This document shows, in pieces, positions 24,276-32,663 of a stretch of DNA of 64,000 nucleotides. Position 1 is the first letter of the stretch, and every line of letters starts with the position of its first letter. The notes below the pieces were generated by a model that was given only the letters and a program-made list of their open reading frames with translations, was not told the DNA's origin and ran no database searches. The stretch comes from Chryseobacterium sp. SNU WT5. Its GTDB lineage: Bacteria; Bacteroidota; Bacteroidia; Flavobacteriales; Weeksellaceae. The position numbers were made by a program, and so were the translations under genes. The stretch spans positions 2,356,001 to 2,420,000 of the forward strand of contig NZ_CP041687.1 in assembly GCF_007362475.1 (NCBI RefSeq), written 5' to 3'.

Positions 24276-25127
24276 TTAGTAATCAGCCGGAGCTTCTAAA
24301 TATAATTGTTTGAATGCCGTATCCAACTGCTCATCACTCGGTGCTTTTCCATGCCATGCATGTGTTCCGGTCATAAAATCAACGCCATAACCCATTTCTG
24401 TATGCAGTAGTATACATACGGGTTTTCCTTTTCCTGTTTCGGCTTTTGCTCTTTCTAAAATTGCAATAACCGCTTCTAAATCGTTACCATTTTTTTCATT
24501 CAGAACGATCCACCCGAAAGCTTCCATTTTTGCATGTAAATCGCCTAAGTCTAATACATCGTCGGTGTCACCATCAATCTGACGGCCGTTATAGTCAATG
24601 GTTGCAATTAGATTGTCTACTTTTTTAGCAGAGGCATACATAAATGCTTCCCAGTTTTGACCTTCCTGCAATTCGCCATCGCCCTGTAAAGTGTAAATTA
24701 GACTGTCATCACCATCTAATTTTTTGCCTAAAGCTGCTCCAATCGCAACTGACAAACCTTGACCTAAAGAACCTGATGCAATTCTAATTCCGGGAAGGTG
24801 ATCGTGCGTTGTTGGATGTCCCTGCAATCTTGTTCCCAATTTTCGGAAAGTTCCCAATTCTGCAACCGGGAAAAAATCGAATCTTGCCAAAGTAGAGTAG
24901 TACACTGGTGAAATGTGTCCGTTGGAAAGAAAGAAAAGATCCTCATTTTTTCCTTCCATAGTGAAAGGGAATTTGTAATTCATTACTTTACCATAGAGTG
25001 CAGTAAAATATTCGGTACAACCTAAACTCCCGCCCGGGTGGCCAGAATTTACTGCGTGCACCATTCTTAAAATGTCTCTTCTAATCTGTGTCGTAAGAGA
25101 TTTCAGCTCTTCAGTAGATTTACTCAT
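24276..25127 (-). CDS. Transketolase, N-terminal subunit
   Basis: The 283-residue protein holds the diphosphate-binding half of transketolase: the VHAVNSGHPGGSLGCTE start (His involved in catalysis), HGSLGQGLSVAIGAALGKK-like segment near residue 117, and the thiamine-diphosphate motif YTLQGDGELQEGQNWEA (GDG at about 150) with DYNGRQIDG as the Asn end. It pairs with the C-subunit encoded downstream. A TAAATTTG promoter box lies 22 bases upstream of the ATG. Split transketolases are known in bacteria and archaea; the long gap between halves is less usual. Confidence 0.94.
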   Translation of the reverse strand: MSKSTEELKSLTTQIRRDILRMVHAVNSGHPGGSLGCTEYFTALYGKVMNYKFPFTMEGKNEDLFFLSNGHISPVYYSTLARFDFFPVAELGTFRKLGTRLQGHPTTHDHLPGIRIASGSLGQGLSVAIGAALGKKLDGDDSLIYTLQGDGELQEGQNWEAFMYASAKKVDNLIATIDYNGRQIDGDTDDVLDLGDLHAKMEAFGWIVLNEKNGNDLEAVIAILERAKAETGKGKPVCILLHTEMGYGVDFMTGTHAWHGKAPSDEQLDTAFKQLYLEAPADY

Positions 25128-25149
25128 TATTTGTTGATTTATTTGCTCG

Positions 25150-25157
25150 CAAATTTA
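25150..25157 (-). promoter_or_regulatory. -7 element (TAAATTTG) of transketolase N-subunit
   Basis: Perfect TAnnTTTG match on the minus strand, followed by C, 22 bases before the ATG at 25127; a normal short leader. Confidence 0.55.
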
Positions 25158-25187
25158 CAAATTTTAGATGGGTTGGGGAAATGAAAA

Positions 25188-25208
25188 ATCCGAGTTTCTG
25201 GCTCGGAT
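25188..25208 (-). terminator. Terminator after exported protein gene
   Basis: ATCCGAG/CTCGGAT stem (extended by AAA/TTT) with a T-run on the minus strand, 24 bases past the stop of the gene at 25233. Confidence 0.8.
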
Positions 25209-25232
25209 TTATTTGTACGAAAATTTGACGAT

Positions 25233-25739
25233 TTAGCAACCTTCGTTGATGTAAATGGTTACTTCTGCCACCACATTATTAACGATTCTGAAGGTAAGCT
25301 CTGTCCCGGCGTCATGGTCACTCAGCGTGAAATAACTGGTTGTTTTTTCATCTTCTGCCCAAGATTGATTCATAGAAAAGTTTCTGTAGTTGTTGTATGC
25401 AGTCAATAATTCATCTTTGGTGCTGCCAACTCCCATTCCACTTTTGGTTCTGAATTTTTTACTTTTTGTCCCTAAATATTGTATTGCTTCCACTTCAGTT
25501 TCCGCTTCACTTATGTAAGTAGTTTGACCTGCCAGCTCTATTATTTCGCCATAATAATCCACTTTAGATTTATTTTCATAATCAGTGAATTTTGGAAATT
25601 GTTTTTGTGCTAATTTCTGTGCTTCCGTTTTTTTCATGAATATTTTGTATTCCCCAATTCTGAGTGTAGATAATTCAAAATTTTGAGCAGACAAGGAAAA
25701 GGCCAATAATGTTAAAAATAAAGTAGTTAATTTTTTCAT
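25233..25739 (-). CDS. Exported protein of unknown function
   Basis: The 168-residue protein has a clear signal peptide (MKKLTTLFLTLLAFSLSAQN, cut after SAQ or A). The mature part is beta-rich; GMGVGSTKDELLTAYNN near residue 102 resembles the 'G.GIGSTKEEV...YG' motif of small periplasmic beta proteins measuring or binding unknown ligands. A terminal Cys ends the chain. No neighbour suggests a role; it has its own terminator. Family assignment is not possible from the sequence alone. Confidence 0.65.
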   Translation of the reverse strand: MKKLTTLFLTLLAFSLSAQNFELSTLRIGEYKIFMKKTEAQKLAQKQFPKFTDYENKSKVDYYGEIIELAGQTTYISEAETEVEAIQYLGTKSKKFRTKSGMGVGSTKDELLTAYNNYRNFSMNQSWAEDEKTTSYFTLSDHDAGTELTFRIVNNVVAEVTIYINEGC

Positions 25740-25812
25740 GCTGTAAATGAGTTTTTGGTTGTTTTTTTACGGGTGCTAAAATAGTGATTTACGGTCAGAT
25801 TTGGACATAAAA

Positions 25813-25833
25813 ATCCGAGTTGTGAACTCGGAT
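25813..25833 (-). terminator. Terminator after HsdR-N-type gene
   Basis: ATCCGAG/CTCGGAT with a 7-base loop and T-run, directly after the stop at 25840; nearly the same stem as the terminator at 25188-25208. Confidence 0.8.
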
Positions 25834-25839
25834 AATTTT

Positions 25840-26922
25840 TTAATAATTTTCAAAAGTTTTATGTAATTGCTCCCTATAATTATAAATATCATCAAGCGAA
25901 GCCAGAACTAATTTCTCTCCTGAATCTTTACCATTATGAAATAATTCAATGTATTTATTGGAAGAATTAAAATGTAATCTTGCCAAGGGCTTTCTGTTAT
26001 TATCATCTAATAAAATTCCGAAATAGGATTGTGTATCTCTAAATGCAATTCTTTCAGTTGCAATCTTCTCCCGCAAAATTGCTTTGACAATTTGAAAACC
26101 TTCAAGTTCTTCCTCCGTTGTTATAAATTTAGGAATTTCAACATTTGAATCGATCGGAGCTTCTACTTCAGTGGTTTTATCTTTTGTGATATTTTCATTA
26201 ATATTTAACGCTGACTTTAATCTTAAACTAATAGAATCATTTATTGAATTACTTACTGATTTTTTAGTGTACTCTCTGAAAGTTACCATGCGCGAAGCCG
26301 TCAAAGGTTTGTCAAAAAATTTATTAACAAGCAATTTTACAAATTCGTCCGATGGATTTGTAACTTCCTTATCAAATTCTTTTCTAATCGCTTTAATATA
26401 TTTTAGAGCTTCTGCAGAATCCAATATACTTTCTAAATTATAATCGGTTTTAGTGAAATTTCCTAAAATTTTAATTGAAGAGTCCTTGATGTCATTTAAA
26501 TCTAAAGTAAAAAATGGTTTATCATCCATTATGTTAGGTTTCTCTAAATCTGTATAAAAATTATAAACATGACCATTTGTAAGTACTCCGAATCTTGCTT
26601 TCGCAAGGTGATAATATCGGTGAAGTTGAGAATTATGGGCATCCACATTTTCCTTCCAGTTTTTACATTCTATAATTAAAACAGGTTCATCGTTGTTTTT
26701 AATCACATAGTCAACTTTTTCTCCTTTTTTAGTTCCAATGTCGCAAATGAATTCAGGAATCACTTCAGTTGGATTAAAAATATCATATCCCAATATCTGT
26801 ATAAAAGGTAGGACGAAAGCATTTTTAGTTGCTTCTTCAGTATTAATTTGATCTTTTAATGAATCAACTCTTTGATGTAATTGTTGCAGTTTAATTTTTA
26901 AATCAATCATCTCGCTTTTCAT
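25840..26922 (-). CDS. Orphan HsdR-N-type restriction-nuclease-like protein
   Basis: The 360-residue protein starts with a coiled coil (residues 5-30), then the type I restriction HsdR N-terminal nuclease pattern: EEATKNAFVLPFIQILGYD (29-47), VDYVI with Asp71 and LIIECKNW with Glu85 and Lys87, the PD-(D/E)xK metal and catalytic residues. The C-terminal 190 residues contain no helicase and no methylase partner is nearby. A C-terminal segment (AFRDTQSYFGILLDDNNRKP) is typical of stand-alone bacteroidete members annotated as restriction endonucleases. It may defend against foreign DNA, but that is inference. Confidence 0.78.
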   Translation of the reverse strand: MKSEMIDLKIKLQQLHQRVDSLKDQINTEEATKNAFVLPFIQILGYDIFNPTEVIPEFICDIGTKKGEKVDYVIKNNDEPVLIIECKNWKENVDAHNSQLHRYYHLAKARFGVLTNGHVYNFYTDLEKPNIMDDKPFFTLDLNDIKDSSIKILGNFTKTDYNLESILDSAEALKYIKAIRKEFDKEVTNPSDEFVKLLVNKFFDKPLTASRMVTFREYTKKSVSNSINDSISLRLKSALNINENITKDKTTEVEAPIDSNVEIPKFITTEEELEGFQIVKAILREKIATERIAFRDTQSYFGILLDDNNRKPLARLHFNSSNKYIELFHNGKDSGEKLVLASLDDIYNYREQLHKTFENY

Positions 26923-26937
26923 GTTTTCAGTTTAAAA

Positions 26938-26945
26938 CAAATATA
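26938..26945 (-). promoter_or_regulatory. -7 element (TATATTTG) of HsdR-N-type gene
   Basis: TATATTTG on the minus strand, 15 bases before the ATG at 26922, matches TAnnTTTG. Confidence 0.5.
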
Positions 26946-26987
26946 GTTCAAAATCTTGGTATTACCCATCTTAGTTAATTTACCAGC

Positions 26988-28424
26988 TTATTTTTTCCGA
27001 ATCAACCATAAACCAAAGAACGTGATCAATCCATTGATGATCAACAACTCCAAGCCAATTTTAAAATCACCGAAGAAATTCTCTTGGTATTTGTCTATTA
27101 AAAATGAAATCGTTGGTGCCGCAATACAAATGTATGGAACCCATTTGTCCTTGACCTGAAACTTAGTGAAGATCCCGAAGGCAAACAATCCGAGAAGAGG
27201 GCCGTAAGTAAATGCTGCCATTTTCAGAATAAGACCAATCATTGAATTGTCATTGATCAGCTTAAAGATAATCACCATTACCAAAAAGGCAAACGCTACA
27301 ATTAAGTGAACTCGTTTTCTGAATTTCTCCTGCTCTTTTTGCGAAATAGGTCTTTCTCTCAATCCAAAAACATCAATGCATAAAGAAGAAGTTAAAGCGG
27401 TCATCGCGCCATCTGCACTTGGGAAAAGCGCTGAAATTAAAGCAATGATAAAGATTATAGAAATAAAAGGAGGCATATGGTTCAATGCAATATCAGGGAA
27501 TAGTTGATCACCGGAACTCACGACATGTTCCGTATTTCCGTAAAGATGAAGAAGTCCACCCATAAAGAGGAACAGGGAAATTACAATTACCAAAATAAAA
27601 CCGAGCGTTACCATGTTTTTCTGCGAATCTTTTAACCTGGTCACCGATAGCGATTTCTGCATCATCTCCTGGTCGATACCTGTCATTGTGATGGTGATAA
27701 ATGCACCTGCCAGAATTTGTTTAAAAAAGAAAGCTTTATTATTTACGTCGGTGTTGAATACTTCAGTATAACCTATTTTATTCATTTCCGAGATACTTTC
27801 CATAAATCCTAAATCGAGGTGGTTCATCATATAAACCGAACAAATAATCAAACCTAATAACATACAGGAAGTCTGTAATGTATCAGTCCAAACAATTGTT
27901 TTAACACCGCCTTCATAAGTATAGAGAATGATCATGACCAAAATAATGAGCGTGGTTACAATAAATGGAACGCCTAAACTATCAAGGATCGCCAATTGTA
28001 AAATATTGACTACTAAATATAATCTCGCTGTAGCACCTACTAATCGCGAAACGATGAAAATCCACGCACCCGATTTATAGGACAGTTGCCCCATTCTTTG
28101 CTGCAGATAACCGTAAATTGAAGTGAGTTTTAAGCGATAATAAAGGGGTAGAAGAACGTAAGCGATAACAATGTATCCGATTAGATATCCAATAGTAATC
28201 TGTAAATAATGGAATTTATCTGCCCCAACCGCACCCGGGACAGAAACAAAAGTCACTCCTGAAAGTGAGGTCCCAATCATCCCAAATGCTACAAGCATCC
28301 AGTTGCTTTTACGGTTTCCGATAAAAAAACTCTCGTTGTTACTTCCTTTTCCGGTTCGGTAGGCAACCCAAAGTAAAAGTGCAAAATATGCAATGATAAT
28401 CAACAGCAACACGATCGGATTCAT
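26988..28424 (-). CDS. Sodium:solute symporter (SSS family)
   Basis: The 478-residue protein has about 13 transmembrane helices and family motifs: WMLVAFGMIGTSLSGVTFVS (about 42-61, sodium site 2 region), GYLIGYIVIAYVLLPLYYRL, and LFPSADGAMTALTSSL (about 333-348). It couples sodium entry to uptake of an unknown small solute; bacteroidete members of this group carry sugars, sialic acid or carboxylates. No catabolic genes lie alongside, so the substrate is open. It has its own TATATTTG promoter. Confidence 0.9.
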   Translation of the reverse strand: MNPIVLLLIIIAYFALLLWVAYRTGKGSNNESFFIGNRKSNWMLVAFGMIGTSLSGVTFVSVPGAVGADKFHYLQITIGYLIGYIVIAYVLLPLYYRLKLTSIYGYLQQRMGQLSYKSGAWIFIVSRLVGATARLYLVVNILQLAILDSLGVPFIVTTLIILVMIILYTYEGGVKTIVWTDTLQTSCMLLGLIICSVYMMNHLDLGFMESISEMNKIGYTEVFNTDVNNKAFFFKQILAGAFITITMTGIDQEMMQKSLSVTRLKDSQKNMVTLGFILVIVISLFLFMGGLLHLYGNTEHVVSSGDQLFPDIALNHMPPFISIIFIIALISALFPSADGAMTALTSSLCIDVFGLRERPISQKEQEKFRKRVHLIVAFAFLVMVIIFKLINDNSMIGLILKMAAFTYGPLLGLFAFGIFTKFQVKDKWVPYICIAAPTISFLIDKYQENFFGDFKIGLELLIINGLITFFGLWLIRKK

Positions 28425-28446
28425 AGAATTTTGTTTTAAATTTTCA

Positions 28447-28454
28447 CAAATATA
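28447..28454 (-). promoter_or_regulatory. -7 element (TATATTTG) of symporter gene
   Basis: TATATTTG on the minus strand, 22 bases before the ATG at 28424, matches TAnnTTTG. Confidence 0.5.
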
Positions 28455-28569
28455 GTTTTTTGTTATGATTTGGGACCGAAGTTGACTTTGCCGAATGGAA
28501 ATTTATTAGTTTTTTTGAGCACTTGTTTCTGTATTGTACGTTCGCTTTCTATAAACCTGAAGTCTCAAA

Positions 28570-28600
28570 AAAACCTTTCAGTGTTTTACTGAAAGGTTTT
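28570..28600 (-). terminator. Strong hairpin with T-run between acetyltransferase and symporter genes
   Basis: A perfect 12-bp stem (AAAACCTTTCAG/CTGAAAGGTTTT) is followed by seven T on the minus strand. It lies 163 bases after the acetyltransferase stop, so the transcript would have a long 3' tail or a separate small RNA ends here. Confidence 0.8.
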
Positions 28601-28762
28601 AACTTTATAAAGTATCAGACGGAGTCTGTGGAAATATTTATAATAGATTTAAAATTCTATGATGTGACTCTGCGTGAGTTCACATTTGAAAGACTGCCAA
28701 TATCCTATTTAAATTTAAATTATTATTTTCAGAATGAGGCTAAGGAATTTCCTGCTATTAAG
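28601..28762 (-). other. Gene-free stretch ending in a terminator, possible small RNA or 3' UTR
   Basis: No protein is seen. A second hairpin (ATGTGA-CTC/GAG-TCACAT, 28662-28685) precedes the terminator at 28570-28600 in the direction of minus-strand transcription, so this segment could be a small RNA or a long structured 3' UTR. Confidence 0.35.
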
Positions 28763-29038
28763 TTATTCCACCAGAACGTCTTTAAATTCCGGCGTTCGCT
28801 CCATTGTTTTTTTTGCATAAGGGCAACTTGCAATGATTTTGTAATGATTGTCCTTTGCGTATTCAACTACAGCTTTCACCAATTCTTTTCCTAAGCCTTT
28901 TCCGCCAAATTCTTGATCTACTTCCGTATGGGTAATATCTAAAATACCATCTTTGTCGGTATTATATTCTATAACACCTGCTTTTTTTCCTTCGTAATAA
29001 AGTTCAAAGCTTTTATCTTTCTTTTTTACTTCTGTCAT
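28763..29038 (-). CDS. Small GNAT-type acetyltransferase (YjdJ-like)
   Basis: The 91-residue protein matches the short GCN5-related family: THTEVDQEFGGKGLGKELVKAVVEYA (acetyl-CoA loop QEFGGKGLG, residues 42-50) and IIASCPYAKKTMERTPEFKDVL at the end, characteristic of this family. It probably acetylates an unknown small molecule or protein. It is 30 bases after the catalase gene on the same strand and may be co-transcribed with it. Confidence 0.88.
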   Translation of the reverse strand: MTEVKKKDKSFELYYEGKKAGVIEYNTDKDGILDITHTEVDQEFGGKGLGKELVKAVVEYAKDNHYKIIASCPYAKKTMERTPEFKDVLVE

Positions 29039-29068
29039 AATTTTGTCTTTTCAATTAAAATTCAAAAA

Positions 29069-30577
29069 TTATTCCGTTTTTTTCGGTGCCCATTGATCAT
29101 ACGGACCCATATCAAAGTTATTCACGTCATCCATGCTTAAACCTAAAGCATTGGCAACACCTTGACCGTACTCAGGATCTGCTTGATAGCAGTTTCTAAT
29201 GTGGCGAATCTGCACGAATTTTTCTGCACCGCCAACATTTGCGGCGGTGTTTTTAAATAATACATCAGCTTTGCCATCAGCTTTTATAATTCGGAAAAGG
29301 TCGCCTGGTTGGGTGAAATAATCGTCATCATCATCTCTGAAGTTGTACGCATAAGCAGCACCGGATAATTCTAATGGTGGTTCCTTGGCAGAAGGTTGCT
29401 CTTGCCATTGGCCATAACTGTTAGGTTCGTAATGTTTGGCGTCACCATAATTTCCATCTACACGCATTTGCCCATCGCGATGGAACGCATGATACGGACA
29501 CCTCGGTTTATTTACAGGAATTTGATAATGATTTACGCCCAATCTGTACCGTTGTGCGTCGCCGTACGAAAATAATCTTCCCTGTAGCATTTTGTCTGGC
29601 GAGAAACCAATTCCGGGTACAATATTGGTAGGATTAAAAGCAGCTTGCTCCACATCTGCAAAATAATTCTCTGCATTTTTATTGAGTTCAAATTCACCAA
29701 CTTCAATCAGAGGGTAATCTTTTTTAGACCAGACTTTGGTTAAATCGAAAGGATGAAAACGATAAGTTTTTGCTTCTTCTTCAGTCATGATTTGAATGAA
29801 CATTTTCCATCTCGGGAAATTTCCTTTTTCGATATTATCGAACAAATCTCGTTGGGAAGATTCGCGATCCATTGCGATTAATTGCCCTGCTTCTTCATCG
29901 GTCAAGTTCTCGATTCCCTGTTGGGTTCTGAAGTGAAATTTCACCCAGTGACGACCATTATCTTTATTGATGAAACTGTAAGTATGACTTCCGAAACCGT
30001 GCATATGCCGATATCCATTTGGTAATCCACGGTCGCTCATTATGATGGTTACCTGATGCAGAGATTCTGGAAGCAAAGTCCAGAAATCCCAATTGCTTTG
30101 GGCACTTCGCATATTTGTTTTTGGATCACGCTTTACCGCATGATTTAAATCCGGAAATTTCATTGGATCACGGAAAAAAAATACAGGCGTATTGTTTCCA
30201 ACCAAATCCCAAATTCCTTCATCAGTATAAAATTTCATTGCAAAACCACGAATGTCTCTTTCAGCATCTGCGGCACCTCTTTCTCCTGCAACCGTGGAAA
30301 AGCGTGCGAACATTTCAGTCTGCTTACCAATTTCGTTAAAAATATGAGCCTTCGTGTATTTAGAAATATCATGAGTTACTGTAAAAGTTCCGAAAGCACC
30401 AGAACCTTTTGCATGCATTCTTCTTTCTGGAATAACTTCCCTGTCGAAGTTTGCCATTTTTTCTAAAAACCAATAATCTTGCATTAGCAGCGGTCCTCTT
30501 GGTCCTGCGGTTTGCGTATTTTGATTATCCGGCACAGGAGCTCCTGTTTGTCTGGTGAGATTTTTCTTTTCTTCCAT
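29069..30577 (-). CDS. katA: Monofunctional haem catalase (small-subunit type)
   Basis: The 502-residue protein breaks down hydrogen peroxide. Visible motifs are the distal His in [18 protein letters not shown] (residues 41-58), the Asn in [20 protein letters not shown] (117-136) and the proximal haem Tyr in [14 protein letters not shown] (about 335-348). Length and the lack of a C-terminal flavodoxin domain fit clade 3 catalases. It is cytoplasmic with no signal peptide. The acetyltransferase gene follows closely. Confidence 0.97.
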   Translation of the reverse strand: MEEKKNLTRQTGAPVPDNQNTQTAGPRGPLLMQDYWFLEKMANFDREVIPERRMHAKGSGAFGTFTVTHDISKYTKAHIFNEIGKQTEMFARFSTVAGERGAADAERDIRGFAMKFYTDEGIWDLVGNNTPVFFFRDPMKFPDLNHAVKRDPKTNMRSAQSNWDFWTLLPESLHQVTIIMSDRGLPNGYRHMHGFGSHTYSFINKDNGRHWVKFHFRTQQGIENLTDEEAGQLIAMDRESSQRDLFDNIEKGNFPRWKMFIQIMTEEEAKTYRFHPFDLTKVWSKKDYPLIEVGEFELNKNAENYFADVEQAAFNPTNIVPGIGFSPDKMLQGRLFSYGDAQRYRLGVNHYQIPVNKPRCPYHAFHRDGQMRVDGNYGDAKHYEPNSYGQWQEQPSAKEPPLELSGAAYAYNFRDDDDDYFTQPGDLFRIIKADGKADVLFKNTAANVGGAEKFVQIRHIRNCYQADPEYGQGVANALGLSMDDVNNFDMGPYDQWAPKKTE

Positions 30578-30780
30578 GATGTTCCTATTTTAATTTAATA
30601 AAGTTAGGAATTAAAATTGAGGATAATTATTTATTTCCCTAAATTGGTTATTTTATTTAAAGTATTGTAAATATTTTTATGAATTTTATAAATATTGTTG
30701 CTGTTATTGTAAAAAAAGGCCAAAATTTGACTGTTTTATTTTTTTTAAAGTGATCCATTTTAATCTTTCAAAAATCCACA
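30578..30780. other. AT-rich intergenic region upstream of katA
   Basis: No gene is seen between the katA start and the pirin remnant. It is extremely AT-rich and should hold the katA promoter; a TAACTTTA sequence about 20 bases before the katA ATG is the nearest match to a -7 box. Confidence 0.35.
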
Positions 30781-31099
30781 TTATCCATTGGTGTAATCAT
30801 CAAATGCACGATGGATTTCTTCTTTGCTTTTTATTATAAAAAGACCATGCAGATCAATTGTTTCATTTAAAGGTTCGTTACTCCAATTAAACAATACTGT
30901 CTTTTATTGCTTTCAATGATCAAATTTTCTTCTGTTCTATCATGGTTAAGCGGTAACGACTAGAAATAAAATTACCTACTCTGAACCCATCGCTGACAAA
31001 ATATGCGGGTTTTCGTGGAACAATGATTTCTACTTTTTTAACTGGTGTTTTTTTTGTAATAAAATTTTCATTGAGAAAGACTGTAATTCCGTCAATTAC
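30781..31099 (-). pseudogene. Decayed pirin-like gene
   Basis: Pieces in different frames resemble a pirin family protein: PRKPAYFVSDGFRVGNFISS (frame ending in a TGA) resembles its N-terminal half, and EPLNETIDLHGLFIIKSKEE followed by IHRAFDDYTNG resembles its C-terminus 'GEPLNEPI...GPFVMNTKEEI..A..DY..G'. There is no ATG at the front, a stop and a frameshift in the middle, and most of the cupin core is missing. It follows the MFS gene by six bases. Confidence 0.5.
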
Positions 31100-31105
31100 T
31101 TAAAT

Positions 31106-32503
31106 TTAAACGATTGATTTCATGTTGTTTCCATCTTTATAATGAAGTCTTCTGAAAATAAAACCTGTAAATACGGTTAGGGAACCGACTAGGTAAAACG
31201 TGTATCTGAATGCTGAATGGGTGTTTCCATCACTTAATGAGATTTTACTTTGAAATAATTTTAACACGATTAATCCAATTGCAATACCAAATCCAACAGC
31301 AAGTTGTTGATTAACTGCTAGTAACGAATTTCCGCTACTCGTGTGGGCGTCTCTTAAATCTGCAATGGCGATGGTGTTCATAGCGGTGAACTGGATTGAG
31401 TTGAAAAAACCCAGAATTGCAATTATGGGAATAAACCAATAAATAGAGGTGTTTATGCCTGGAATCCCTAGACAAGCAATCAAAATTCCAATAATAAAAG
31501 TATTGGTCATCAAGGTTTTGCGATAGCCAAAATAATCGAGAATTTTGATAACGAAAGATTTGCCAAGCATGGCTGTTAATGCCATTGGGGCGACAATCCA
31601 ACCTGAGATTACAGCACTTTCGCCGTAAGAAATCTGAATCATCAGCGGCAATAGAAGTGGAATAGAGCTTATCCCCAAACGAGTTGCTAAATTCCCCACG
31701 ATACCAACTCTGAAAGTTCTCACCTTAAATAAATTCAAAGGAAAAATTGGATTTTTTACCTTTTGAGCGTGCTTATAGTAGTAGTAAACCATTAAAAATC
31801 CTAAGATAAAAATCGATAAAACTATTGTTGTATGAGGAGTATTTCCAAATAACTCCAGAGATATGGAAAGAAGCAGAGAGGCAGAAGCGAATATTAAAAA
31901 TCCTTTCAAATCGAACTTAATTTTCGATGATCGATAATCCGGCATATATTTTAAGCTTAATATAATCCCAAGAATACCGAAAGGAATATTGATTAAGAAG
32001 ATCCAGTGCCAGGATAAATAGTCCACCATATATCCACCCACCAGAGGTCCCAGAATTGGACCAATTAGCGCTGGAATAATAGCGAAATTCATTGCCTTTA
32101 CCAATTCATTCTTTTCGAAGGTTTTTATGAGAGCTAATCTTCCGACCGGGGTCATCAAGCTTCCCCCGAGTCCCTGAATAACCCTTGAAATTACAAGTTG
32201 GTTTAAATCTTGTGACATGGCGCAAAAGACAGAGCCAAGAATAAAAATGACAAGGGAAAGCATGAATATTTTTCGGGTTCCAAATTTATCCGCTAAAAAG
32301 CCACTTACGGGCATAAAAAGAGCTAATGTTAAAACATAACTGATAATTGCATTCTGCATATTTAAAGGGGACTCGTTTAAATCTTTTGCGATGGAAGGCA
32401 AAGAAGTATTTAGAATCGTAGAATCCAACATCTGCATAAATATAGAAGTTGCCAGAATCAGAGGCAGGTATTTTTTAACAGATGGAGAAGCGGTTATTGG
32501 CAT
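31106..32503 (-). CDS. MFS drug exporter, DHA2/EmrB-QacA type
   Basis: The 465-residue protein has about 14 transmembrane helices and DHA2 motifs: LDSTILNTSLPSIAKDL (residues 26-42, motif D1), GFLADKFGTRKIFMLSL (motif A, about 68-84), RVIQGLGGSLMTPVGRL (motif B) and GPILGPLVGGYMVDYLSWHW (motif C, export-type). It should export drugs or other toxic compounds with protons; the substrate is unknown. No membrane-fusion protein lies beside it. A TAAATTTA box sits four bases before the ATG. Confidence 0.9.
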   Translation of the reverse strand: MPITASPSVKKYLPLILATSIFMQMLDSTILNTSLPSIAKDLNESPLNMQNAIISYVLTLALFMPVSGFLADKFGTRKIFMLSLVIFILGSVFCAMSQDLNQLVISRVIQGLGGSLMTPVGRLALIKTFEKNELVKAMNFAIIPALIGPILGPLVGGYMVDYLSWHWIFLINIPFGILGIILSLKYMPDYRSSKIKFDLKGFLIFASASLLLSISLELFGNTPHTTIVLSIFILGFLMVYYYYKHAQKVKNPIFPLNLFKVRTFRVGIVGNLATRLGISSIPLLLPLMIQISYGESAVISGWIVAPMALTAMLGKSFVIKILDYFGYRKTLMTNTFIIGILIACLGIPGINTSIYWFIPIIAILGFFNSIQFTAMNTIAIADLRDAHTSSGNSLLAVNQQLAVGFGIAIGLIVLKLFQSKISLSDGNTHSAFRYTFYLVGSLTVFTGFIFRRLHYKDGNNMKSIV

Positions 32504-32591
32504 TCTGTAAATTTAGTCTAAACCACAGCAAAGGTATTGCCATCATCAAGTTATAATCTGGAAACCTATCATTGATAAAACCTTAAACGAA

Positions 32592-32622
32592 AAAATTCTG
32601 CGAAAATGAATCGCAGAATTTT
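32592..32622 (-). terminator. Terminator after asnB
   Basis: A perfect 12-bp stem (AAAATTCTGCGA/TCGCAGAATTTT) with a T-run on the minus strand lies 41 bases past the asnB stop. Confidence 0.85.
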
Positions 32623-32663
32623 GAAATTTCTAGATGAGGTCTTTTTTTATAAATTGTTCATTC

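Noticed and set aside
22891-25127. Two transketolase halves as a broken gene
   Set aside because: Both have complete domains, proper starts and stops, and split transketolases are known; the order N then C is intact.
28523-28894. 123-codon frame across the terminator hairpin and acetyltransferase gene
   Set aside because: It runs antisense to a real gene and through a strong terminator.
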